Assembly: GCA_034506255.1 (NCBI GenBank)
Contig: JAPDPX010000002.1
Span: 186,001-250,000 of the forward strand
Source: a candidate division KSB1 bacterium
GTDB taxonomy: Bacteria; Zhuqueibacterota; Zhuqueibacteria; Zhuqueibacterales; Zhuqueibacteraceae
Reading direction: 5' to 3'
Length of the DNA: 64,000 nucleotides
Under the pieces are notes generated by a model. The model did not search any database. It saw only the letters and a program-made list of their open reading frames with translations, and was not told the DNA's origin. Made by a program: the position numbers and the translations under genes. Positions 53,084-61,841 of this stretch are shown in pieces; the stretch's first letter is position 1, and every line of letters begins with the position of its first letter.

Positions 53084-54161
53084 TATCGCAGCATCACACC
53101 CGGCAAACGCGACCCCGCTCGCAGGCTCCACTCTGCCGGCATCGCGGGAGTCGCTGCCAGAAAGGGAAAGGCGCATTCGCGCGCTCAAGAATGCCCCGCC
53201 GATTTTCGTGATCGGTTCGCAGCGCTCGGGCACCTCCTTTCTTTACCGCCTGATCCGCAACTATCTCCGCATCGGTTTCGGGCGGGACAACGGCAATTTC
53301 ATCCGGTTCATGAAGCACCTGCCGCAATACGGCGATCTCCAGCAGACGCGCAATCTCGAACGATTGCTGCATGACCTGTTCCATCTGCCCGAGTTTAAAA
53401 AGCGCTTTCGCGGGCTGGCACTGGACATCGGCTGCTTCATTGCAAACCTGGAAACGCGAACCTATGCTGAAATCGTGCGCCGCTTCTATGCCGAATGGGC
53501 CTATTTCAAGGACCCGGACGCCATGCGCTGGGGTGGCAAGACGCCGGATTACTCCATTCATGCGGCCACGCTGCACCAATTGCTGCCGGATGCCAAATTC
53601 ATTCACATCATCCGCGACGGCCGTGATGTGGCGCTTTCCCTGTTTCGGCTGGCCTGGGGGCCGAAGGATCCGATGCTCGCCGCCCAACACTGGCAGGAAC
53701 GCGTGCAAAGCGCGCTGGCCTTCGGCCGCCGTGTCGGGCCGGACTCCTATCTCGAGCTGCGCTACGAGAATCTCGTGCAACATCCCGCGCGCGAGTTCGA
53801 ACGTCTGGTTCGGTTCATCGCCTATGAAGGCGATATTGAAGAAATCGTCCATCGCTTTCGTCGCGAGATCGTTGACACGGTCAAGCGCGACAACTTTGAC
53901 AAGTGGAGAAAGCAAATGCCGCGGCGCCAGATTCGCGTATTCGAGCAACTCGCGGGCGGCACGCTGCAGACGCTGGGTTATCCAGTCGTCTTTCCCGAGG
54001 TGGTCGGCCGGCCGTTCCGGCCCTGGCAACGGCTCTGGCACCACACCGTCAACTTTTCCATCAAACTGCTGATCGCCTTGTTTACGCAGAGCGGCTTGCA
54101 GCGCACCGGAGAGAAAGGCAGCCGGGCGTGGGCGGCAATCCGACGCCGGCTGCGCCGCTGA
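53073..54161 (+). CDS. PAPS-dependent sulfotransferase (second)
   Basis: A 362-aa sulfotransferase. The 5'-phosphosulfate loop is VIGSQRSGTSFL (residues 46-57) and the 3'-phosphate segment is HIIRDGRDVALSLF. The GGKTPDYSI motif is characteristic of carbohydrate/lipid sulfotransferases of the Sulfotransfer_1/3 group, and YLELRYENLVQHPAREF is a further block. Its start lies inside the preceding glycosyltransferase. With 38642 it implies sulfation of the surface polysaccharide, which is an inference since acceptors are unknown. Confidence 0.9.
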   Translation: MLSDIAASHPANATPLAGSTLPASRESLPERERRIRALKNAPPIFVIGSQRSGTSFLYRLIRNYLRIGFGRDNGNFIRFMKHLPQYGDLQQTRNLERLLHDLFHLPEFKKRFRGLALDIGCFIANLETRTYAEIVRRFYAEWAYFKDPDAMRWGGKTPDYSIHAATLHQLLPDAKFIHIIRDGRDVALSLFRLAWGPKDPMLAAQHWQERVQSALAFGRRVGPDSYLELRYENLVQHPAREFERLVRFIAYEGDIEEIVHRFRREIVDTVKRDNFDKWRKQMPRRQIRVFEQLAGGTLQTLGYPVVFPEVVGRPFRPWQRLWHHTVNFSIKLLIALFTQSGLQRTGEKGSRAWAAIRRRLRR

Positions 54162-54216
54162 GCGCGATGGGACATGCGGCATACTTGCGACGTTTGCCCT
54201 TCACCTCCTGGAGCAT

Positions 54217-55278
54217 ATGTCAATCATCATTCGTGAAGCAGATTTGCAGCGCGACCGGCAGGCGATGATGGCCTGCCTGCTGCGCAACCGCGAACGCTAT
54301 GAAGCCAACGAGACCTTCGTGCGGCGCTTCGATTGGGCCTATCATGACAATCCCCACGGCGCCGGCAAGATTTGGCTGGCGGTCGAAACCGCCGGCGAGC
54401 GCGTCATCGGGTTCACCTCCGCCTTCCCCCGCAAAGTCATCGTCAACGGTGAAACCCTGACGGGCTGGAATTGCGCCGATTTCTCGATCGACAAGGAATA
54501 CCGCACCCTGGGCGTGGCGATCAAGCTGCGGCGTGCCGCCAAGGACTGTGTCGATCGCGGCGAGTTCGCCTTCCTCTACGCCCATCCCAACGACCGCATG
54601 CGTGTCGTGCATGAAAAGGTCGGTCATCATGCCATCGGCAAAATGGTGCGCTATGCCGCACTCCTGCGCCTGGATCGCCTGAGCAGTTTGGTGCTCGGCA
54701 ACAACATGCTGGCGCGCGTGCTGGCCGGCCTCGTCAATCCCTTCCTGCGGCTGCTGACCCGCGGCCACACGGGCGATGGCACCTGTCGTTTCCGCCTGCT
54801 GCAGGAAGAGCGCTTTGGTCCGGAATATGACCGCCTGTTCGAGCGGGTCAAACTGCAGCACAGTGTCATCGCCAGCCGCGACACCGCTTATCTGAACTGG
54901 CGCTTTCTCGACAACCCCCTGCATCGCGCCAAAAGCTTTCGCATGGAAGACGGGGGCGAATTGAAGGGCTATGTGCTGTACTTCGAAGGCCGGGGCGTGG
55001 CTCATGTTGCCGATCTTCTGGTGGACGGCAGGAGCGAGGAAATGCGCCTCCTGCTCGCCGGTCTCATTCACCATCTCCGCAAGGCCGGCTTCAGCACGAT
55101 TTCCCTGCGGCTGCACAACATGAATCCCGTGCTGGCGCAGGCGCAACAACTCGGCTTTCGCTACCGCAACGATGCCACCTCCACGGTCATCGCCTATGCC
55201 GCGCCAGCCTCGCCATACGCCAGCGTGCTGCTGGAAGGCAAGAACTGGTTCATGACTGTCGGCGATCGCGATATCTAA
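54217..55278 (+). CDS. GNAT-family N-acetyltransferase-like protein
   Basis: A 353-aa protein with an N-terminal GNAT domain (about residues 1-140: IIIREADLQRDRQAMM, NCADFSIDKEYRTLGVAIKL, then FLYAHPNDRM) and a C-terminal region that may form a second lobe. The pyrophosphate-binding R/Q-x-x-G-x-A loop is present in modified form (YRTLGVA). It may acetylate a sugar or amino group of the polymer. GGAG lies upstream of the ATG. The stop codon is created at the edge of a MITE-like repeat that begins at the very end of the gene. It is the last gene of the EPS block. Confidence 0.75.
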   Translation: MSIIIREADLQRDRQAMMACLLRNRERYEANETFVRRFDWAYHDNPHGAGKIWLAVETAGERVIGFTSAFPRKVIVNGETLTGWNCADFSIDKEYRTLGVAIKLRRAAKDCVDRGEFAFLYAHPNDRMRVVHEKVGHHAIGKMVRYAALLRLDRLSSLVLGNNMLARVLAGLVNPFLRLLTRGHTGDGTCRFRLLQEERFGPEYDRLFERVKLQHSVIASRDTAYLNWRFLDNPLHRAKSFRMEDGGELKGYVLYFEGRGVAHVADLLVDGRSEEMRLLLAGLIHHLRKAGFSTISLRLHNMNPVLAQAQQLGFRYRNDATSTVIAYAAPASPYASVLLEGKNWFMTVGDRDI

Positions 55279-55433
55279 ACGTCAAGTTGGCACCTCGCCC
55301 CCCAAATGTCACTCTGTAAAAATCTTCTTGAGTGCTTGGGATAATGTCAGAATAAGCATGAATCCCCATACTGGGGAAGATTCCTTCGGAGTGACCGTTT
55401 GGGATTGCGGAGCGGATTTTGGTACTTAACGTT
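55278..55433. repeat. MITE-like repeat, copy 1 (short form)
   Basis: A 156-bp non-coding element with imperfect terminal inverted repeats: left AACGTCAAGT, right ACTTAACGTT. Its left 75 bp and right 45 bp closely match copy 2 at 57681-57941 in the same orientation. Shared blocks include TCTTCTTGAGTGCTTGGGAT and TTGCGGAGCGGATTTT. It starts in the stop codon of the GNAT gene. Compared with copy 2 it lacks about 100 bp in the middle. No transposase is encoded, so it would be a non-autonomous element. Confidence 0.7.
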
Positions 55434-55697
55434 GTAGCACGAATCGCCATCCCCAAGCGCTGCCATAGGCGGCAACTGGCGGGACACCGGCCGGCCCTGC
55501 CCACTGAGTCGCAGAGACCAAACTGCCCTGAAAGGTTTCGCCATCCTGACACGATCGCGAGAGGCCATGTTTCGGAGGAGGAGGCATCGCCCCCGCCCTG
55601 TCGTCAGCAGACGGGAAGGCGCCCGTTGGCCTGAGATCTCCCGGCGCCGCCGCCCGTGCGGTTGCATCTTTTTCACGCATTAACCTCGGAGCTGCAC
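55434..55697. other. Short gap upstream of the acyl carrier protein
   Basis: About 260 bp between the repeat and the acyl carrier protein. No gene is visible. A purine-rich GGAGGAGGAGGC block occurs at about 55577, and a T-run lies at about 55669. Confidence 0.3.
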
Positions 55698-55946
55698 ATG
55701 GACATTCGCACTGAAGTTGTCAATTTTTTGAAGAAGCAGGCCCCCAGGGGCGTCACATTCAAGGACAGCGACAGCCTGCTCGCCACCGGCGTCATTGACT
55801 CGCTCAAGATGCTCGATCTCATCAGCTTTCTGGAAAAGCAATTTCACATCGCCGTCGATGAGGAGGAGATGATGCCGGACAATTTCGAATCGGTGGACGC
55901 CATCACGCGGTTCATTCAGCAAAAACGCCAGGGGTTGCATGCCTAG
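55698..55946 (+). CDS. Acyl carrier protein-like
   Basis: An 82-aa carrier protein of the four-helix ACP fold. LLATGVIDSLKMLDLISFLE contains the DSL motif whose serine takes the phosphopantetheine arm. The start at 55698 gives MDIRTEVVNFLKKQ. Its stop is overlapped by the LarA-like gene by 8 nt (ATGCCTAG), so translation is likely coupled. It is not the housekeeping ACP by sequence or context; a paired AMP-forming ligase lies 3 kb downstream at 58838, beyond the second repeat. It probably tethers an acyl or aminoacyl group for a dedicated pathway. Confidence 0.88.
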   Translation: MDIRTEVVNFLKKQAPRGVTFKDSDSLLATGVIDSLKMLDLISFLEKQFHIAVDEEEMMPDNFESVDAITRFIQQKRQGLHA

Positions 55947-57177
55947 TATTCACCTGCCCTGGGCCGCCTGGTTCGGTGACGGCGTCCAAAGCCTCGATTT
56001 GCCCGCCGGCTGGCAGGTGGAAATGTGTGCGATGCACGATGCGCCCGCGCTGCCGCCCGATGAGCTGTTGGCAGCCTGCCGGCGCACCATCGCCAGTCCG
56101 CCGTTGCGCGAGCTGGCGGCGGGCTGCCGCTCCGCGGCGATTGCCGTTGACGATCTCAGCCGCCCAACCCCCGCCGCCCTGATTTTGCCCTTTTTCCTCG
56201 AAGAATTGCTCGGCGCCGGGATCGCGCAGGAAAACATTACGCTGGTGATCAGTCTGGGCTCGCATACCGCCCTTTCGCATGATGACCTGGTCAAGAAACT
56301 CGGTGCCGGCGTGGTGGCCCGCCACCGGGTGATCAATCATGATTGCCAGGGCGAACTCCACGATCTGGGTGTCAAGGTTGGCAATGTGCCGGTGAAGGTC
56401 AATGCGGCATTCATGGCGGCGGATCTCAAGATTCTGCTCGGCAGCGTGGTGCCGCATGCGTTCGCCGGGTACAGCGGGGGCGCCAAGATGGTCCTGCCCG
56501 GCCTGTCGAACATCGAAAGCATTGAATGGACGCACAAGGCGGTGATGATGGGCTTGCGCGGCCGGGCCGGCACCCTCGAGGGCAACCGTTTCCGCGCCGA
56601 GTTCGAGCGCGTTGCCCGGCATGCCGGCGTGCAATTCGCGATTCAAGTCGTGGTCAACAGCCGTCGTGAGATCGCCGGCATTTTTACCGGCGATATTGAG
56701 CTTGCCCATCGCGCCGCCGCCGCTTTCGCGGGCAAAATCTACGCGACGCCGGTGCCGGAGCGCGCCGATGTTGCCCTCCTCAACGCCTATCCCAAAGATG
56801 ATGAACTGCTGCAGGCCGAGAATGCCCTGATGTATCATCACACCGCGCCCGGGGATTATCTCAAGGCCGACGGCCTGTTGCTGCTCACCAGTGCCTGTTC
56901 CCTGGGCATGGGACATCACGGCCTGTTCGGGCCGAATCAACGCTTGTACCGCAAACCCATGGCCAAAGGCTTTCTCCAGCAGCGCCAGCTTGCCGCTTTC
57001 ATGCCGGGCGTGACGGCCGAACAATTTCATCAGGTCTATTGGGAAGGGTATCCGCATTTCAGCACGTGGCCGGCGGTGCGCGAGTATTTGCAGCAACGTT
57101 ATCCGCAGGGCGGCAAGATGGCGGTGGTGCCATGCAGCAGCATCCAGATTGCGGCTGACGGCCGCAATTCAGGCTGA
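55939..57177 (+). CDS. LarA-like (DUF2088) nickel-dependent racemase-family protein
   Basis: A 412-aa member of the lactate racemase LarA superfamily. Key blocks are VDDLSRPTPAAL, SLGSHTALSHDDL, NHDCQGELHDLG and PHAFAGYSGGAKMVLPG; the lysine in the last block corresponds to the residue that holds the nickel-pincer cofactor in LarA. The superfamily acts on alpha-hydroxy acids and related sugar acids. No LarB, LarC or LarE homologue for cofactor synthesis is visible in the window. The overlap with the acyl carrier protein is unusual for LarA and may mean a different substrate. Confidence 0.8.
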   Translation: MPSIHLPWAAWFGDGVQSLDLPAGWQVEMCAMHDAPALPPDELLAACRRTIASPPLRELAAGCRSAAIAVDDLSRPTPAALILPFFLEELLGAGIAQENITLVISLGSHTALSHDDLVKKLGAGVVARHRVINHDCQGELHDLGVKVGNVPVKVNAAFMAADLKILLGSVVPHAFAGYSGGAKMVLPGLSNIESIEWTHKAVMMGLRGRAGTLEGNRFRAEFERVARHAGVQFAIQVVVNSRREIAGIFTGDIELAHRAAAAFAGKIYATPVPERADVALLNAYPKDDELLQAENALMYHHTAPGDYLKADGLLLLTSACSLGMGHHGLFGPNQRLYRKPMAKGFLQQRQLAAFMPGVTAEQFHQVYWEGYPHFSTWPAVREYLQQRYPQGGKMAVVPCSSIQIAADGRNSG

Positions 57178-57676
57178 CAACAATTCCGGAAACCCCACCT
57201 GCAAAGCCCTTCGCACGCGTCCGCGGACCGAAGGCAGGAACCGATTCCTGGCATTCTGGTTTCGCCCCGTCTCTCAGAAAAGCCGCAAGCCGGCACCAGG
57301 GCGCGATGACAGACCCGGGGAAGAGATTCGTTCGTTTCGACCTCGCGCAAGATCATTTCTGCGAATCATTCCGCTGCGGACTTGCCACCACCGGACAAAG
57401 GTCACTCATGAGGAGTGTGAAAAAACGTTGGCGATCATTTGCATGGCGCAGCAGTTTGGAAATGTTTTCCCGCAAATGCCGGAAAGGTCACGCGAAAAGC
57501 TCGACCAGCCACCAGCGCGTCGTGCAGAAAGTCCGGTGGAGGTTTACGAGCATACCTGATGGGCATTGGGCTCTTCATCTCCTTGCAAGAAGTGGGTGAA
57601 GCCGGTTTCAAAGTTTCCCCCTGAGTTTCAACTCCCGGGCGGATGCCAGCGAGCGGCCTTTCCGCTTGCGAGCGAA
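57178..57676. other. Gap before the second MITE-like repeat
   Basis: Nearly 500 bp with only short chance-type open frames. No terminator or promoter could be assigned with confidence. Confidence 0.4.
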
Positions 57677-57680
57677 TAGT

Positions 57681-57941
57681 ACAACGTTAAGTTGGCACCT
57701 CCACCCCCCCCAATATCATTCTGCAAGCATCTTCTTGAGTGCTTGGGATAATGTCAGAATAACCATCAATCGCGGTACTCGGGAAGATGACCACGAAAAT
57801 GCCGCAGCGCAGGCTTCCAGCCTGCTGCCGACAAGATGTCTGCGCGACATTTTCATACCGATGGGTGTCCATACGGGCATGGCAAATTCCTCTGCAATGG
57901 CAGTTTTGGGTTGCGGAGCGGATTTTAGAACTTGACGTTGT
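57681..57941. repeat. MITE-like repeat, copy 2 (long form)
   Basis: A 261-bp element with terminal inverted repeats: left ACAACGTTAAGTT (57681-57693), right AACTTGACGTTGT (57929-57941). It is bracketed by TAGTAC and GTACTA. The ends match copy 1 in the same orientation. The middle holds about 100 bp not present in copy 1, including a GCAGGCT-TCC-AGCCTGC hairpin (57809-57825). It has no coding content and lies immediately before an ATPase remnant. Confidence 0.7.
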
Positions 57942-58032
57942 GGTACTAACCACATGGGATCGACACTTTACTTTTGATCAATTTGCCCATGAATTTGGCC
58001 ATTCCGAGGTCAAAATTGCAGGCAAATTGATC

Positions 58033-58399
58033 ATGATGAAGCAAAATTCACACAAAGTTCGCTGGCTATCCCGGCGTTTGCCCAAACCTGCTTCAAAACG
58101 ACTGGTCGTGCTGACCGGCGCACGGCAAACAGGCAAAACCACACTGGCGCGACAAGTCTACCCCGAACTGCGCTACCTCAACTTTGAGGCGTTGGAAAAT
58201 CGCGAGTTTGTGCGAGGCCTGCGTGCCATGTCGTGGGGCAAAAGTCTGGGCGACGCGATTTTGGATGAGGCACAAAAAGAGCCCGCCGTAAGCAGACTGG
58301 CGCGGCGGCCTCGTGGTGACCCGCGGTGCGCAAATCGAAGCACTCGATGCCGGAAACAAAATTTGGTGTGTGCCGGTGCATCGTCTGCCCGGCATTTGA
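58033..58399 (+). pseudogene. Internally deleted AAA+ ATPase remnant (AAA_14/DUF4143 family)
   Basis: The N-terminus is clear: RLVVLTGARQTGKTTLARQV is the Walker A block of the AAA_14/DUF4143 family, with YLNFEALENREFV and AILDEAQKEP (a Walker B-like segment) after it. At about 58290 the frame breaks and the other frame gives GLVVTRGAQIEALDAG and WCVPVHRLPG, then TGA at 58397-58399. These are the last residues of DUF4143 proteins. About 250-300 codons between them are missing, so the gene is dead. It lies directly beside the second MITE-like repeat. Confidence 0.75.
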
Positions 58400-58837
58400 G
58401 AAAGCGCACGGCTGGCATGTTGATGCTTGCACAAGTAACCGGGCATGCTCGACGCCTCTTTTCCAAACGGTGTTCGCCGTTGTATCGGAAAAAGGTTCCT
58501 GCAGAATGACCGTCTCCAAAACGAGTTCGGGAGGCCGTGGGCCATGCCAGGTGCAAGGATGATCCTCCGGGCTCGCAGCCGTCTCGCGGTTTTCGGGGTT
58601 GAATCCCCGGCCTTTTCCTTCGCCATCACAGGCCTGATGGCCTGTTTTCCCGGCAGACGGCTCAGCACAGCCGGCAGCCGCGTGATGCCGTTCCCACCGT
58701 CCTTTGACCGACCGCCGCCGGGTGATCCCCGCCTGCGATCTTCCGCAAATTCCCGCGCTGGCCTCTATGTTTATCGCCTGAGAGCGCTGACAGCGCGCGA
58801 CAATCATCGCGGCAAACTCAAGAATGGTCTGGCGGAA
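58400..58837. other. Gap upstream of the acyl ligase
   Basis: About 440 bp with no supportable gene. A small hairpin is listed separately. The open frame that runs in phase with the ligase back to 58445 has no family similarity before residue 1 of the ligase. Confidence 0.35.
58628..58648 (+). terminator. Small hairpin with T-run
   Basis: ACAGGCC (58628-58634) and GGCCTGT (58639-58645) form a 7-bp stem with a TGAT loop, followed by TTT. It is a weak terminator candidate for transcription coming from the ATPase remnant. Confidence 0.35.
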
Positions 58838-60400
58838 ATGAAAACTTATCTCCTGCATCATTTTCTCGAAACCCAGGCGGACCGGGCACCGGAAGCCATT
58901 TTGTGCCTGCACGATGGCAAAACCATGAGCTACGGCCAAGCCGACAAGCTCGCCAATCGATACAGCCGGGCGTTGCGCTCGCTGGGCGTGAAGCGGGGCG
59001 ATCGGGTGGGACTGCTGGTGGAAAACTCCAGTGCCTATATCTGCGCCTACTACGGCATCCTCAAGGCCGGTGCGGCCGCGGTCGCCGTCTTCACCACCAC
59101 CACTGCGCGCACCCTGGCGTTCGTGCTGCACGATTGCGGGGTGAAGGTTCTGATCACACAGAGCAAATTCGTGTCGCTGCTGGAAGGCCTGCAGGAGCAC
59201 TTGCCGGCATTGCGGGGCCTCATCCTCACCGACAATTTTACCCCGCAGCTCGACTGGCCTGCGAACGTGCTGCACAAACGCGACGTGGCGGAGTTTTCCG
59301 AGCATCGCCTCCACCAGACCATGATCGATCTTGATCTCGCCGCGATCATTTACACCTCGGGCAGCACCGGCAACCCGCGCGGTGCGATGCTCAGCCATTT
59401 GAATCTGGTCAGCAACACGCGCAGCATCGTGAGCTACCTGGGTTTGACCGCGAATGACCGCATCATGGTGGTGCTGCCGTTCCCCTATGTTTACGGCAAG
59501 TCACTGCTCAATACCCACGTGGCGGTTGGCGGCTCGGTGTTGATCGACAATCGCTTCGTCTTTCCGAATCTTGTGCTCAAGACCATGCAGGAGCAGCATG
59601 CCACCGGGTTCGCGGGTGTGCCCTCCACCTACGCCATCCTGCTCGGCAAATCCGCGGTGCGCAAGATGGAATTCCCGGCGTTGCGCTATCTCACGCAGGC
59701 CGGCGGCGCCATGGCTCCGAACCTGATCCGGGAAGTGATGGAAGTTTTTGCCGGCAAGAAGATTTTCATCATGTATGGCGCGACCGAGGCCGCGGCGCGG
59801 CTCAGCTATCTGGCACCGGAGGATCTGCCGCGCAAGGTGGGCAGCATCGGCAAGGCCATTCCCAACGTGGAGTTGCGTGTGATCAAGGAGAATGGCGAGG
59901 AAGCGGCACCGGGCGAAACCGGCGAAATCGTGGCCCGGGGCGCGAATATTATGCTGGGCTACTGGAATCAACCCGAGGAAACCCGTGCCGCACTGACGCA
60001 ACATGGCTTCCACACCGGTGATCTCGGCCGCATGGATGAAGAGGGATTTTTGTATGTCGTCGGCCGCAAGCGTGACATGATCAAGTCCGGCGCCAATCGC
60101 GTGAGCGCCAAGGAGATTGAGGAAGTCATCCTTGAACACGCGAAGATTCTCGAGGCGGCGGTGATCGGCGTGCCGGATCAATACCTCGGCGAAGCCATTT
60201 GTGCCTATGTCACACTCAAACCCGAGGTAGTGAACGGCAGGGTGGAGGAATTGCAGCAGGAGATCGTCGCGTTCTGTCGTGAGCGTCTGCCGGAATTCAA
60301 GGTGCCGCGGCAGGTCATCATCGAGCAAAAATTGCCGAAAAATGAGTCGGGGAAGATTATGAAGGAAGAGCTGCGCGCAAGACATGGCTGCGGAACATGA
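58838..60400 (+). CDS. AMP-forming acyl-CoA/acyl-ACP ligase (ANL superfamily)
   Basis: A 520-aa adenylating enzyme. It has the A3 motif IIYTSGSTGNPRGAM, the A5 motif MYGATEAAARL and the A7 motif HTGDLGRMDEEGF. The A8 hinge is GRKRDMIKSGANRVSAKEIE, and the catalytic A10 lysine is in LPKNESGKIMKEEL. The long gap from the ACP/LarA pair is bridged by a repeat and a remnant. By context it may load the carrier protein at 55698; this is inference, and free-CoA use is equally possible. The ATG at 58838 gives MKTYLLHHFLETQADRAPEA, a typical start. Confidence 0.92.
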   Translation: MKTYLLHHFLETQADRAPEAILCLHDGKTMSYGQADKLANRYSRALRSLGVKRGDRVGLLVENSSAYICAYYGILKAGAAAVAVFTTTTARTLAFVLHDCGVKVLITQSKFVSLLEGLQEHLPALRGLILTDNFTPQLDWPANVLHKRDVAEFSEHRLHQTMIDLDLAAIIYTSGSTGNPRGAMLSHLNLVSNTRSIVSYLGLTANDRIMVVLPFPYVYGKSLLNTHVAVGGSVLIDNRFVFPNLVLKTMQEQHATGFAGVPSTYAILLGKSAVRKMEFPALRYLTQAGGAMAPNLIREVMEVFAGKKIFIMYGATEAAARLSYLAPEDLPRKVGSIGKAIPNVELRVIKENGEEAAPGETGEIVARGANIMLGYWNQPEETRAALTQHGFHTGDLGRMDEEGFLYVVGRKRDMIKSGANRVSAKEIEEVILEHAKILEAAVIGVPDQYLGEAICAYVTLKPEVVNGRVEELQQEIVAFCRERLPEFKVPRQVIIEQKLPKNESGKIMKEELRARHGCGT

Positions 60401-60746
60401 GGGATACAAGAAGATGTCCTCCCACCTTCCTGGTTTTCAGGTGTGGCGTGCCAGGGGGAAAAGGTTGCAAGGTGGTTGGGACTGCGCAACCAGGAAGAAG
60501 GCAGGCCTCCCCGCTGTCCGCCAGAAAGACCCGTGTGCAAACACGGGTCGCACTCCGGGTTTTTTGACAAGATTCCCCCCGGCATGACACTTCCACCAAA
60601 CGCCTGATGCCAGTCACGGCACCGCCCCCATTGCCGCTGGGCAGCAGACACAAACGCCGGACATGCCCGGCGGCGCCGTGGTGAGCACCCGGTCGTCTCA
60701 GTGCACTCCGTTTTTTGTGTTGATCTGTATTCAATCAGGAGATTAA
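60401..60746. other. Gap between the acyl ligase and wecB
   Basis: About 350 bp without a gene. It holds a good terminator-like hairpin at 60528-60565 for the ligase unit. The region before the wecB start has AGGAG at a suitable distance. Confidence 0.45.
60528..60565 (+). terminator. Terminator hairpin downstream of the acyl ligase
   Basis: GACCCGTGT (60528-60536) and ACACGGGTC (60541-60549) form a perfect 9-bp stem capped by a GCAA tetraloop. A run of six T starts about 10 nt later (60560). The spacing to the T-run is long for a standard terminator, but the stem is strong. Confidence 0.55.
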
Positions 60747-61841
60747 ATGCCGTTGAAGATTTGTAATGTCGTCGGCGCACGGCCGAATTTCATGAAGATC
60801 GCGCCGCTCATCGAGGAGATGCGCAAACACGCCGATATTGCGGCCAGCCTGGTACACACCGGCCAGCATTACGACGAAAAAATGTCGAAGCTGTTCTTTC
60901 AGGATCTCGGTTTGCCCAAGCCCGACGTCTATCTCGGTGTCGGTTCCGGCGGCCACGGCGAACAAACCGGCAAAGTGATGATCGAGTTTGAAAAGGTTGT
61001 GCGCGCGAACAAGCCGGACATCGTGCTCGTCGTCGGCGACGTCAACTCCACCATTGCCTGCGGGCTGGTGGCGGTGAAAATGGGCGTGCGGCTCGCCCAC
61101 GTCGAGGCCGGCTTGCGCTCCTTCGACCGCAGCATGCCGGAGGAAATCAACCGCATTCTCACCGATCAAATCTCCGACTATCTCTTTCTCACCGAACGCG
61201 CCGCCCGGGAAAACCTGCTGCGGGAGGGCATTGCCGCGGAAAAAATTCATTTGGTCGGCAATGTCATGATCGATTCGCTGCTGAAGCACCGCGCGCACGC
61301 CGAACGCTCCGCCATTCTCGCCGAGTTGAAGCTGGAAGCCGGGCGTTACGGCCTGATCACGCTGCACCGGCCGAGCAACGTCGATGTCCGCGAGAATCTC
61401 GAAAACATCCTGCAGGCCCTGTTTGCGTTGCAGCGCGATCTGCCGCTGGTTTTTCCAGTTCATCCGCGCACGCGCAAGCAGATGAAACTGTTCGGACTGG
61501 AGGAGCGGCTGGCTGCGGCCAGCAATCTGATTCTCACCGATCCGCTCGGCTATCTCGATTTCTTGAAGCTGATGGCGCATGCCCGGCTGGTGCTGACTGA
61601 CAGTGGCGGCATTCAGGAGGAAACCACGGTGCTGGGCGTACCCTGCCTGACGGTGCGTGAGAACACCGAACGGCCGGTGACCGTGAGCGAAGGCACCAAT
61701 CTCGTCATCGGCATGTCGCGCGAACGCATTTTGGAGGAGAGCTACAAGATTTTGGCGGGCCGCGGCAAGCAGGGCAAGCAACCCGAGCTTTGGGATGGGC
61801 GGGCGGCAGAGCGGATCGTGCGGGTGCTGCGCGAGTCTTGA
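60747..61841 (+). CDS. wecB: UDP-N-acetylglucosamine 2-epimerase (non-hydrolysing)
   Basis: Interconverts UDP-GlcNAc and UDP-ManNAc for surface polysaccharides. The 364-aa protein starts KICNVVGARPNFMKIAPLI, the family hallmark, and shows VGDVNSTIACGLVAVKMGV and LAHVEAGLRSFDRSMPEEIN. It also has VHPRTRKQ, then TDSGGIQEETTVLGVPCLT. The length fits the 360-380-aa family. AGGAG is at a suitable distance before the ATG. A strong hairpin upstream separates it from the acyl ligase. Confidence 0.95.
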   Translation: MPLKICNVVGARPNFMKIAPLIEEMRKHADIAASLVHTGQHYDEKMSKLFFQDLGLPKPDVYLGVGSGGHGEQTGKVMIEFEKVVRANKPDIVLVVGDVNSTIACGLVAVKMGVRLAHVEAGLRSFDRSMPEEINRILTDQISDYLFLTERAARENLLREGIAAEKIHLVGNVMIDSLLKHRAHAERSAILAELKLEAGRYGLITLHRPSNVDVRENLENILQALFALQRDLPLVFPVHPRTRKQMKLFGLEERLAAASNLILTDPLGYLDFLKLMAHARLVLTDSGGIQEETTVLGVPCLTVRENTERPVTVSEGTNLVIGMSRERILEESYKILAGRGKQGKQPELWDGRAAERIVRVLRES

